Shown here piece by piece: positions 1 through 7,437 of a stretch of 64,000 bases of DNA. The first letter of the stretch is position 1, and every line of letters begins with the position of its first letter. The notes beneath the pieces were generated by a model. It ran no database searches. It saw only the letters and a list, made by a program, of their open reading frames with translations, and was not told where the DNA came from. Source of the DNA: Trueperella pyogenes (lineage in GTDB: Bacteria > Actinomycetota > Actinomycetes > Actinomycetales > Actinomycetaceae). The position numbers and the translations under genes are program-made. The DNA lies in NCBI RefSeq assembly GCF_900460345.1, contig NZ_UHHW01000002.1, forward strand, positions 248,001 to 312,000. The letters are read 5' to 3'.

Positions 1-594
1 GCTAGCGAGGATGGCCCGGGTCGCCTTTGTGCACTCGGCGATGACGACGCCGTCGTCCCAGCCTGTGTCTAGCAGTGAGAATCCGGTGGCAATGATGCCG
101 CGGATGATTGCGGATACTGCCCGGCAGCGTTCGGAGGGGGCCGACTCAAGTGCTTCGGAGACGAGCTCGGTGAGCAGATCGTCGAGGGCGGCGTGCCCGC
201 CGCTGTGGCCTTCGAGCTGTGAGCGCTCAAGTCCGGAGGCCTGCCGTACGAGCCAGCCGTGGCTGCTGTGTGATGCTTGCCGGAGGTTGGCTTCAACGAA
301 AGTGACGCTTGCGGCGATCCCGCGCTCTGGTCCTGGATCGCCGGTGCGCACTGTGCGCACTTCTTCCTGCACGGCCGCGATCCATGCGGGAAAACGTCGG
401 CCGATCACGGCGGCGCGAAGACTGTCGATGGAGTCGATGTAGCGGTAAAGGGAATTGCGTTTGATGCCTACCTTGTCGGCGACTGCGCCCGCGGTGAGTT
501 CGCAGCCGCAGACCATGATGGCTTCTGCGGCGTCGTAGATGCGGGTGAGGGTCTCGGCGCGGCGGGCGGCGGTTTGTGGGCTCATGCGTGTCAT
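1..594 (-). CDS. TetR/AcrR family transcriptional regulator (3' end outside window)
   Basis: An open frame runs from ATG at 594 leftwards off the window (198 codons seen). The N-terminal ~50 residues form a TetR helix-turn-helix: a helix around AETLTRIYDAAEAIM, then GAVADKVGIKRNSLYRYIDS as recognition region. The rest is the variable ligand-binding domain. It is divergent from the MFS efflux gene at 697, and two palindromes lie between them (624-642, 657-679), the usual arrangement of a repressor controlling itself and a pump. The inducer is unknown. An in-frame ATG at 585 is an alternative start. Confidence 0.85.
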   Translation of the reverse strand, partial: MTRMSPQTAARRAETLTRIYDAAEAIMVCGCELTAGAVADKVGIKRNSLYRYIDSIDSLRAAVIGRRFPAWIAAVQEEVRTVRTGDPGPERGIAASVTFVEANLRQASHSSHGWLVRQASGLERSQLEGHSGGHAALDDLLTELVSEALESAPSERCRAVSAIIRGIIATGFSLLDTGWDDGVVIAECTKATRAILAS

Positions 595-623
595 TGTGCC
601 ACGTCATGGCGGTTAGATACGAG

Positions 624-642
624 TTGCGACACGGTGTCGCAA
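624..642. promoter_or_regulatory. Palindromic operator 1 (TetR-type)
   Basis: A 19-bp palindrome, TTGCGACACGGTGTCGCAA, is perfect apart from the central base. It sits 30 bp upstream of the TetR start and shares the half-site TGCGACA with operator 2. It is inferred to be the repressor site. Confidence 0.75.
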
Positions 643-656
643 GGTGTTTAATTGCG

Positions 657-679
657 TAGTGCGACACCCTGTCGCACTA
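657..679. promoter_or_regulatory. Palindromic operator 2 (TetR-type)
   Basis: The 23-bp inverted repeat has arms TAGTGCGACA and TGTCGCACTA around a 3-bp centre, and ends 17 bp before the MFS start. Its core matches operator 1. The two centres (633 and 668) are 35 bp apart, a little over three helical turns, so two dimers could bind. Confidence 0.75.
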
Positions 680-696
680 CGTTTGTAAGGATTATG

Positions 697-2286
697 ATGG
701 CACCTTCCCCCTCGCGCTGGCTCATCCTCGGCGTGGTCATGTTCGGCGTCTCCCTCATCGTGCTCGACTCGACAGTTGTGGCGGTCTCAATCCCCGCCAT
801 CATCGCCGACCTCGGCCTCACCCTCACGCAGGCGCAATGGGTGACCTCCCTGTACTCGGTCGTCTTCGCCGCCCTGCTCTTGACAGCCGGGACCCTCGAC
901 GACCGTTTCGGCACTAAACGAACCTTCCTCACCGGCCTGGGGATCTTCGCGGGAGCCTCCCTGCTGGCGGCGCTCGCGACGTCGGCCCCCACCCTCCTGC
1001 TCGCCCGCGGCTTGCAAGGACTCGGCGGAGCCCTCGTCTTGCCCGCCACGCTCTCGACGATCAACGCGACCTTCCGCGGTGCTGCGCGAGCCGCCGCCTT
1101 CGGCCTGTGGGGAGCCGTCATGGCTGCGATGGCGGCCATCGGCCCGCTCCTGGGTGGCTGGATCACACAGACTTTCTCCTGGGAGTGGATCTTCCTCATC
1201 AATCCGCCGATCGCCGCCGTGATCTTTGTGCTCGGCTGGCGGGCGCTCGCACCCGGCGAGCGTGCCCGCGTCGGCATCGACTGGCGTGGCTCAGCCGTTT
1301 CCGCTGTTGCCATGGCCATCCTCGTGTTCGGCCTCATCGAGGCCACCACGTTTGGCTGGATCTGGATGAAGGACGACGCCGCCATCGGCACCTGGCACTG
1401 GCGAGCCGGTTGGGTCTCGCCCACGCTACTCGCGATTGTTCTCGGCGTGCTCCTGCTCGCCCTCTTCGTGTGGGATCAGTACCGGCGGGGCCGGGCGGGG
1501 CAAGTTGTCCTCCTCGATGTGAAGCTCTTCGGCCTGTCCTCCTTCACGAACGGCAATATCACCGCCATGATGGTGGCCGTCGGTGAATTTGGTGCCCTCT
1601 TCGTCCTGCCGCTGTTCCTCGTCAACGTTCAAGGCCTCGGCGCAATCGAGGCCGGATGGGTGCTGGCCTCGCTCGCCATCGGTGCATTCTTTTCCGGCGC
1701 GGCTGCGCGCCACATAGCTGGCCGAATCGGGGCGGCCTGGACCGTCGTCGTTGGCCTGGTTCTTGAAGTGGTAGGCATAGTGGTGCTCGCATCGGTGCTG
1801 CACGCCGGGTTGTCTGTGTGGGTGATGACTGCGGTGCTCGTCGTTTACGGCGTAGGGATGGGGCTGGCCTCCGCGCAGGTGGCCTCGGTTGTCCTCGTGG
1901 ACGTGCCCCTCGAGCGATCCGGCATGGGATCGGCCACGCAAACCACCTTCCGCCAGCTCGGCTCTTCGCTCGGCTCGGCCGTTGCAGGCTCGACGTTGGC
2001 AGCTGGGCTGGCTGCGATCTTACCTGAGAAGATTGCCGCGCTTGGCGTCCCTGCAGCTCAGGCGGACACGATCACTGACGTGACCGTGACGTCCGCTGGC
2101 TCGGCCATGTCCGAGCTCGCCTCCCGCGCCCCCAACCCGGACGCGCTCTACGCGGTCCTTGCAGAATCGTTCGCGCAGGCGACGGCCATGTCCTTGGCGG
2201 CCTCCGCCGCCGCACTCGGCATCGGCCTCGTCTCAGCCTTGGTGTTGGCGCGTCGACTGACGCAAGTGCGCCATCCGGAGCGCTAG
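697..2286 (+). CDS. DHA2-family MFS drug/proton antiporter (EmrB/QacA type)
   Basis: The 529-aa integral membrane protein has about 14 hydrophobic segments, the size of the DHA2 (14-TM) major facilitator family. The N-terminal LDSTVVAVSIPAI around residue 20-35 is the motif D1 region, and LDDRFGTKRTF near residue 70 is the MFS motif A loop. Later GLQGLGGALVLPA fits motif C. The family exports hydrophobic drugs against protons. ATG at 697 is preferred to 694 because of the spacing to AAGG at 687-690. It is divergent from, and probably repressed by, the TetR gene. The substrate cannot be told. Confidence 0.88.
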   Translation: MAPSPSRWLILGVVMFGVSLIVLDSTVVAVSIPAIIADLGLTLTQAQWVTSLYSVVFAALLLTAGTLDDRFGTKRTFLTGLGIFAGASLLAALATSAPTLLLARGLQGLGGALVLPATLSTINATFRGAARAAAFGLWGAVMAAMAAIGPLLGGWITQTFSWEWIFLINPPIAAVIFVLGWRALAPGERARVGIDWRGSAVSAVAMAILVFGLIEATTFGWIWMKDDAAIGTWHWRAGWVSPTLLAIVLGVLLLALFVWDQYRRGRAGQVVLLDVKLFGLSSFTNGNITAMMVAVGEFGALFVLPLFLVNVQGLGAIEAGWVLASLAIGAFFSGAAARHIAGRIGAAWTVVVGLVLEVVGIVVLASVLHAGLSVWVMTAVLVVYGVGMGLASAQVASVVLVDVPLERSGMGSATQTTFRQLGSSLGSAVAGSTLAAGLAAILPEKIAALGVPAAQADTITDVTVTSAGSAMSELASRAPNPDALYAVLAESFAQATAMSLAASAAALGIGLVSALVLARRLTQVRHPER

Positions 2287-2319
2287 GGCGGCGGTTTCAG
2301 GCAGCCCGATGGCGCCCGC

Positions 2320-2325
2320 TAAGAT
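2320..2325 (+). promoter_or_regulatory. Leaderless -10 box of the ACT-domain gene
   Basis: TAAGAT ends exactly six bases before ATG 2332, and there is no ribosome binding site. This is the same spacing seen at nine other genes in the window. Confidence 0.5.
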
Positions 2326-2331
2326 GAGCCC

Positions 2332-2613
2332 ATGTTCGCAATTATCACCGTTACTGGATCTGATCACCCCGGCATCGTCGCGGCTGTGACCACCGCGCTC
2401 GCCGAGCACGAGGCCAACATTCTCGACATCTCCCAGACCCTCATGGGTGGCTATTTCACCATGATCCTGCGCGTCGAGCTCGCTGGTGCCCGCCCGCTGA
2501 GGGCCAACTCGATTGACGATCTCCAAGACGCTCTGGCCGCCGTGGAACAGGCACAAAATCTGGTCATCCGGGTCCAGTCCGAGGCCCTCTTTACCGCGAT
2601 TAACGAACTGTAA
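2332..2613 (+). CDS. ACT domain-containing protein (UPF0237)
   Basis: The 93-aa protein is a single ACT domain: [20 protein letters not shown] is the first strand and ligand-binding loop, followed by [25 protein letters not shown] domains bind small ligands, often amino acids, and regulate partners. The gene is 8 bp upstream of the UPF0210 gene, and this pair is conserved together in many bacteria, so a joint role is likely. The true function is not established. It lacks a Shine-Dalgarno sequence and appears leaderless. Confidence 0.88.
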   Translation: MFAIITVTGSDHPGIVAAVTTALAEHEANILDISQTLMGGYFTMILRVELAGARPLRANSIDDLQDALAAVEQAQNLVIRVQSEALFTAINEL

Positions 2614-2621
2614 GGGGCGCC

Positions 2622-3983
2622 ATGACTTTCCATTCCAGGGCCCAGTCCATCATCTCTACGGTGGAGATGATTGAGAAGTATCGCCTCGATATCCGCACGG
2701 TCACGATGGGGATTTCCCTCCTGCAGTGCCGTCGTTCCACGATGGCCGAGACCTGCGAGGCGATCTACGAGCGCGTCACCGCCCAGGCCGCCCGCCTGGT
2801 CGAGGTGGCCGAGGGGATCGAGCGCGAGCTCGGCATTCCGATCGTGAACAAGCGCATTTCCGTCACGCCGATCGCCCTCATCTCGGCGGGCCTCGGCGAC
2901 GTCGTCGATATCGCCCACGCCCTCGACCGTGCGGCCAAGGCCGTGGGCGTGAACTTCGTGGGCGGGTACTCGGCCCTTGTGGAAAAGGGGATGACCGACG
3001 CCGACCGTGCGCTCATCGCCTCCCTGCCGCGGGCGCTGGCGGAGACGGACGTCGTGTGTGGCTCGGTCAACGTGGCCTCCTCGCGTGCAGGTATCAACAT
3101 GGAGGCGGTCGCCCAGCTCGGCGAGGTCATCAAGGAAGCCGCGCGTCTCACGGCCGACCGCAGCGCGATTGCGTGCGCCAAACTCGTGGTCTTCGCCAAC
3201 GCGGTCGGTGACAACCCGTTCATGGCGGGCGCGTTCCACGGCGTGGAAGAGCCCGATTGCGTGATCAACGTGGGTGTGTCCGGCCCCGGCGTCGTCGCCC
3301 GTGCGATCGAGCCGCTCACGGGCGCCCCGCTCAACGAGATCGCTGAAGAGATCAAGAAGGCCGCTTTTAAGATCACGCGTGCTGGCCAGCTGGTGGGCGA
3401 ACTTGCGGCCGAGCGCCTCGGCGTCCCCTTTGGCATCGTCGACCTCTCGCTCGCCCCCACGGCCGAGGTCGGCGACTCGGTGGCTGCCATCCTCGAGGCC
3501 ATGGGTCTGGAGCGCGTGGGCGGCCACGGCACCACGGCCGCGCTCGCCCTCCTCAACGACGCCGTCAAGAAGGGCGGCATGATGGCCTGCTCGCGGGTGG
3601 GCGGGCTGTCGGGCTCCTTCATCCCGGTCTCGGAGGACCGGCAGATGATCGAGGCGGTCCGCGCCGGCTCACTGTCCATCGAGAAGCTGGAGGCGATGAC
3701 GTCGATCTGCTCGGTCGGTCTGGACATGGTGGCCATCCCAGGCGATACTCCCGCGGCGCTCATTGCGGGCATGATCGCAGACGAGGCCGCAATTGGCGTG
3801 ATGAACCACAAGACGACGGCCGTGCGCGTCATCCCGGCTCCCGGCACAGTCGAGGGCGATGAGGTGGACTTCGGCGGGCTGCTAGGGTACGCGCCGGTCA
3901 TGCCGATTCGCCGGGTCTCCAGCGCGGATTTCATTACGCGCGGCGGCTTTATCCCCGCCCCGGTTCACGGAATGAGGAATTAA
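2622..3983 (+). CDS. UPF0210/PFL family protein (DUF711)
   Basis: The 453-aa cytosolic protein has the family hallmarks: an N-terminal [15 protein letters not shown] around residue 21-36 and a glycine-rich C-terminal half with [12 protein letters not shown]. The length matches the family. AAGGGG upstream of ATG 2622 is a ribosome binding site, and the gene is translated right after the ACT gene. Biochemical function is unknown. Structures of the family resemble anaerobic ribonucleotide reductase/PFL folds, but the catalytic residues are not conserved. Confidence 0.88.
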   Translation: MTFHSRAQSIISTVEMIEKYRLDIRTVTMGISLLQCRRSTMAETCEAIYERVTAQAARLVEVAEGIERELGIPIVNKRISVTPIALISAGLGDVVDIAHALDRAAKAVGVNFVGGYSALVEKGMTDADRALIASLPRALAETDVVCGSVNVASSRAGINMEAVAQLGEVIKEAARLTADRSAIACAKLVVFANAVGDNPFMAGAFHGVEEPDCVINVGVSGPGVVARAIEPLTGAPLNEIAEEIKKAAFKITRAGQLVGELAAERLGVPFGIVDLSLAPTAEVGDSVAAILEAMGLERVGGHGTTAALALLNDAVKKGGMMACSRVGGLSGSFIPVSEDRQMIEAVRAGSLSIEKLEAMTSICSVGLDMVAIPGDTPAALIAGMIADEAAIGVMNHKTTAVRVIPAPGTVEGDEVDFGGLLGYAPVMPIRRVSSADFITRGGFIPAPVHGMRN

Positions 3984-4066
3984 CTAGCTCTGGGTGAACC
4001 TCGGCGGGCGCCAAGGAATGCGCGGGGAGTAGACTGCGTCTGACTCTAGTTGAAATCTGGTGACTT

Positions 4067-4927
4067 ATGAAGCGTCGGAAGGATACGGATCGCCGCGGAG
4101 AATCCGGGCAGCCGATCCCACTCAACGACGACGGCAGCGTGCTGCGCGCCCAGCGCCTGGCTGCTTCGTCGGTGTATGGCCCGATTTTTGGGCCACTTGA
4201 CCTGTGCCTGAAACCGGGAACGCTGTGCATCGTGCACGGCACGTCGGGTTCGGGGCGTTCTGCGCTGCTGCTCGCATTGACGGGCCATCTGCGCAGGGTG
4301 ACGGGTTCGTTGGAAGTCGCGGGATACGACGCCGCGGCCGCTCCGCTCGCCGTCATCGAGAACGCCGGGGTGGGCCGAATCGGCCAGTATGCCGCCCCGG
4401 ACGATCGCTTGACCGTAGCCGAATTGATTGCTGAGCGGGCGCTCTACGACGGGGTGTCTATGCGAGCGGCGATCAAGCGCGTGGAGCAGATTGAGGATTG
4501 GCTCGGCTACCAAATTGACCGAGAAGCGCTCTATCAGGAGCTTCCCGGCGCTGAGAAAGCGGTGTTGTGCGCGGTGTTGGCGATGGTGCGCCCGGCGGCT
4601 GTCGTCGTCGTCGACGGTGTGGACCAGGACGTGCCCGCCCACCAGCTCGTAGCGCTATACGAGGCCTTGCAACACTTGGCTGCTTTCGATGGGCACGCGG
4701 TGATTGTCAGCGCGACGAACGCGGACGCCGCTCCCCTCGGGGCCGTGCGGGTTCATCTCGTGCCGAAGAAGGCTTCCCGCGTGCACAAGATCGAGGAGCC
4801 ACCCGTGTCGGTTGATACGGCGACCGAGGCGCCGACGCCGGCCGAAGCTCTGGACGCTGGACGCGACGGGGAGATCGTCGTCGTGCGGGTGGGCGAGGAA
4901 GCCGAGGGCGAAAGTGAGGCATCATGA
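4067..4927 (+). CDS. Degenerate ABC-type ATP-binding protein partnered with YhgE/Pip
   Basis: The 286-aa protein has the layout of an ABC nucleotide-binding domain with altered catalytic motifs. The Walker A-like GTSGSGRSAL (around residue 60) has Arg in place of Lys. The signature position reads LPGAEKAVLCAVLA instead of LSGGQ. The Walker B-like AVVVVDGVD has Gly where the catalytic Glu should be. The C-terminal ~55 residues are acidic and low in complexity. It overlaps the start of the membrane gene by 4 bp (ATGA), so the two are translationally coupled. It may bind but not hydrolyse ATP; this is inference. Confidence 0.7.
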   Translation: MKRRKDTDRRGESGQPIPLNDDGSVLRAQRLAASSVYGPIFGPLDLCLKPGTLCIVHGTSGSGRSALLLALTGHLRRVTGSLEVAGYDAAAAPLAVIENAGVGRIGQYAAPDDRLTVAELIAERALYDGVSMRAAIKRVEQIEDWLGYQIDREALYQELPGAEKAVLCAVLAMVRPAAVVVVDGVDQDVPAHQLVALYEALQHLAAFDGHAVIVSATNADAAPLGAVRVHLVPKKASRVHKIEEPPVSVDTATEAPTPAEALDAGRDGEIVVVRVGEEAEGESEAS

Positions 4928-7098
4928 TCAATCCACTCAAAAGCGCGGCCATCGAATTCAGGCACTATCGCGGGATCCCCGTCGTTGCCCTCATCTTCAT
5001 CCTCATCGTGCCGGCCCTGTACGGAGGGGTCTACCTGCATGCAAATTGGGACCTCTACCACCAGATCGACAAGGTGAAGGTGGCGATCGTCAACGAAGAT
5101 GAGCCGGTGGATTTCGACGGCCAAAAGATCGACGCCGGGGCGCGCTTCGTCGAAGCGATCAAGAGCCAGGACGGTTTCGACTGGCAATTCCCCGAGTCGG
5201 AGTCGGTGGCAACTGCGGAGCTGAGCGAGGGCGAGATCTACATGGTCGTCACCGTCCCTAAAAACTTTTCCGCCAACCTGGTGGCCGCGGGCCGTTTCCA
5301 ACCCGAGCGGGCCACGATCACTTTCCATCGCGACGACGCCAACGGCTTCATCGCCGGCTCCCTCCTGTCCCAGATGCAGGCGATCATTCAGGAACAGGTA
5401 AACTCCGCGGTCGGCCAGGCCTATTTCTCCACACTTTTCGGCCAGTTATCAGTGATCCGGGACGGGATGAACGACGCCGCGACCGGCGCCCGCCAGCTCT
5501 CGAACGGGTTGTCGCAGGCGGCCGACGGCGTCGGCAAGCTGAACGAGGCACTGACCAGCCTGGATATCTCCGGGCTGGAAGAGGACGCCAAAGAGCTCTC
5601 CGCCGCGATGTCCACACTCGATCGTGGGGCGACGCGCGTGCTGCTCGGCGTCTCTGGCGCAACCGGCTCGCTGACCGGTCTGGGCGGACTGTCCGATGGG
5701 CTCGCCGCCGGCAAAGACAACGTGAAGGCCGCACTCGGCCCGCTGCGCACCTACGTCAACGGCACTCTGCCCAAACTCAGGGACAATGTGCTAGACCTGG
5801 CCAAAGTCTCCGGCACGCTGTCCGGGAGCGCCAATCACGCCATCGGCCGCAGCAAGGGCGCCCTCGACGCCGTCCGCGAGGCACTCGCTCAGCTCGCCGC
5901 CAACCCGGCGCTCGCGGACGACCCGGCCTTCTTGGCGAAGCTGCAGGAGAATATCGCGGCGTCGTCCTCGCTGCTGGGCGAGCTATCCAGCTCCGTGTCA
6001 GGCCAGCTCGCCCTGACGGCAAAGCTGCAGGCGCACCTCGATTACGAGGCGACAAAGTCTGCCGTGGATGCCGCCGACACCGCGCTAGACGCCCTCGATT
6101 CCTCCTTCGCCAACGTCAGGCAAGCCCTGCGCAACGTGGGTTCTTCAGCGGGAGACATTCGCTCCGGCGTCGCCGACGTCAACGCCGGCAAGACCCAACT
6201 GGCAAAGCTCATCAACGCCGTCAGCGGAAAGATCCCGAAAGCCGTGGCGGGGGCGAGCCAGCTGGTCGACGCGATCGCCAAACTCGATATCGCCATGAAG
6301 CAACTGGACACGGGAGCGGGCAAACTGGCCGACGGCCTGGAGCAAGGCGTCGCCAAGATCCCTGCTTTGACCGAGACGCAAGTGGACCGACTGGCCGACA
6401 TCATGTCCTCACCCGTGACGATCAAGACGATCGTGGACAATGACGCCGAAACCTACGGCCGTGGCCTCGCGCCCTTCTTCTTCTCCATCGCCTTGTGGGT
6501 CTCCTCGGTGACATTCTTCCTGGTCATGCGCACGCTCTCCGGGCGCGCCGCGCTTTCACGCGGCAGCCAGCTAGCGACGACAATCCACGGCTTCGCGCCG
6601 TTTGCGGTGATCGGTGTGACGTCGTCGCTGCTCATGGGCCTGGGTGTGTGGGGATTCCTTGGGCTTCACCCCGCCCACCCTTGGCTGTTTATCTTGCTGC
6701 TCATCGTGGCCGCGTTGTCGTTCATGTCGCTGGCGTACTGGGTGCGCCTGGGCCTGGGTTCTCCGCAGAGCGCGGTGTTCCTCGTGGCGCTCATCTTGCA
6801 GCTGCCGGCGTCGGGCGGCACGTTCCCCACCGATATGCTCAGCCCCTTCTACCGCGCCCTGTCGGTGATATCGCCGATGCGCTACTCCGTAGATGCCTTT
6901 AGAGTGGCCATTTCCGGGGGAACAAGCCAGCAGTATTGGGGGAGTTTGGCGGTACTCGTGGGGATTCTGCTCGTCTCCCTCGCCATGACCTATTGGCTTA
7001 TTGGTCGGCGTAGAATCTTGCGCATGCGAGACCTGCACCCGCCCATGATCACCGGCGAATCCACCGGCGATTATGCCTTCTCGGTCCGTCCCCGTTAG
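4924..7098 (+). CDS. YhgE/Pip domain-containing membrane protein (ABC-2-like)
   Basis: The 724-aa protein has one N-terminal TM segment (VALIFILIVPALYGGVYLHA, around residue 20-40). A long extracellular region of heptad-like helices rich in Ala, Leu and Asp follows (about 60-500). The C-terminus has five to six TM segments (about 515-700). This is the YhgE/Pip (phage infection protein) architecture, related to ABC-2 permeases and to ESX/type VII accessory proteins such as EsaA. The start overlaps the degenerate ATPase, which is the likely partner. Substrate unknown. Confidence 0.82.
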   Translation: MINPLKSAAIEFRHYRGIPVVALIFILIVPALYGGVYLHANWDLYHQIDKVKVAIVNEDEPVDFDGQKIDAGARFVEAIKSQDGFDWQFPESESVATAELSEGEIYMVVTVPKNFSANLVAAGRFQPERATITFHRDDANGFIAGSLLSQMQAIIQEQVNSAVGQAYFSTLFGQLSVIRDGMNDAATGARQLSNGLSQAADGVGKLNEALTSLDISGLEEDAKELSAAMSTLDRGATRVLLGVSGATGSLTGLGGLSDGLAAGKDNVKAALGPLRTYVNGTLPKLRDNVLDLAKVSGTLSGSANHAIGRSKGALDAVREALAQLAANPALADDPAFLAKLQENIAASSSLLGELSSSVSGQLALTAKLQAHLDYEATKSAVDAADTALDALDSSFANVRQALRNVGSSAGDIRSGVADVNAGKTQLAKLINAVSGKIPKAVAGASQLVDAIAKLDIAMKQLDTGAGKLADGLEQGVAKIPALTETQVDRLADIMSSPVTIKTIVDNDAETYGRGLAPFFFSIALWVSSVTFFLVMRTLSGRAALSRGSQLATTIHGFAPFAVIGVTSSLLMGLGVWGFLGLHPAHPWLFILLLIVAALSFMSLAYWVRLGLGSPQSAVFLVALILQLPASGGTFPTDMLSPFYRALSVISPMRYSVDAFRVAISGGTSQQYWGSLAVLVGILLVSLAMTYWLIGRRRILRMRDLHPPMITGESTGDYAFSVRPR

Positions 7099-7191
7099 GA
7101 GCGCCCATGATTATTGGCGCATCTGCGGCCATGCCCTCGGCCCGGCCCCAGCAGGAATTCCTCGCGGGTCTGGGCTCGAGCTACGGCGGAC

Positions 7192-7257
7192 ATCTGTGGG
7201 ACGATTTCGCACCGATCTTCGTATATACCAACATCGGTGCGAAATCCTCCCACGGAT
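7192..7257. repeat. Long hairpin repeat, copy 1 (GTATATAC loop element)
   Basis: Arms of 25 nt (7192-7216 and 7233-7257) pair with one mismatch and one G-T wobble around a 16-nt loop, CTTCGTATATACCAAC. The loop is identical in copy 2 at 45317-45384, and four stem positions differ between copies, two with changes on both strands that keep pairing. It lies in the 339-bp gap between the YhgE gene and the first PTS operon, with no T-run. It may act as a terminator-like or processing structure, or be a small mobile palindromic repeat. Confidence 0.8.
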
Positions 7258-7278
7258 ACTCGAATTTGGATAAAAGGC

Positions 7279-7308
7279 TTGTCACAATTCTGCTGGCGTG
7301 GTTACCAT
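7279..7308 (+). promoter_or_regulatory. Candidate promoter of PTS operon 1
   Basis: TTGTCA (7279-7284) and TACCAT (7303-7308) are 18 bp apart and would start transcription just before the RAT element at 7328. The -10 match is moderate. A palindromic ACCATGGT overlaps it and could be an operator. Confidence 0.35.
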
Positions 7309-7327
7309 GGTGGTACAAATTTCACTT

Positions 7328-7354
7328 GGGGTTGTTACTCACTGAGGCAAGACC
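7328..7354 (+). promoter_or_regulatory. RAT (ribonucleic antiterminator) element 1
   Basis: The 27-nt segment begins GGGGTTGTTACTCACT and continues GAGGCAAGACC, matching the conserved RAT core recognised by BglG/LicT/SacY proteins (GTTACT, then AGGCAAGACC), with a CTC/GAG stem. Its 3' end overlaps the 5' arm of the terminator at 7349-7384, so the two folds are mutually exclusive, as in bgl-type control. Confidence 0.85.
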
Positions 7355-7384
7355 TAAGGCATCGATCGCGATGTCTTAGGTCTT
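7349..7384 (+). terminator. RAT-controlled leader terminator of PTS operon 1
   Basis: A 16-bp stem (AAGACCTAAGGCATCG with CGATGTCTTAGGTCTT, one G-U pair) has the loop ATCG and is followed by TTGTGTTTT. It sits 53 bp before the EII start codon and overlaps the RAT. Antiterminator binding to the RAT should block it. Confidence 0.88.
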
Positions 7385-7437
7385 TTGTGTTTTCAGGAGC
7401 CAATGACGGCGCAACCGCGTTAAGAAAGAAGGAGACG

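Noticed and set aside
2451..3527. Long minus-strand frame (358 codons) opposite the UPF0210 gene
   Set aside because: Shadow of a GC-rich real gene; His/Arg/Asp-rich translation without domains. The same applies to 7534-8760, 27865-29199 and 22999-23965-type frames.
7107..7379. 90-codon plus-strand frame after the YhgE gene, and the longer frame from 7114 fused to the PTS gene
   Set aside because: It runs through the hairpin repeat, the promoter, the RAT and the terminator; the PTS protein clearly starts at ATG 7438 with its own ribosome binding site.
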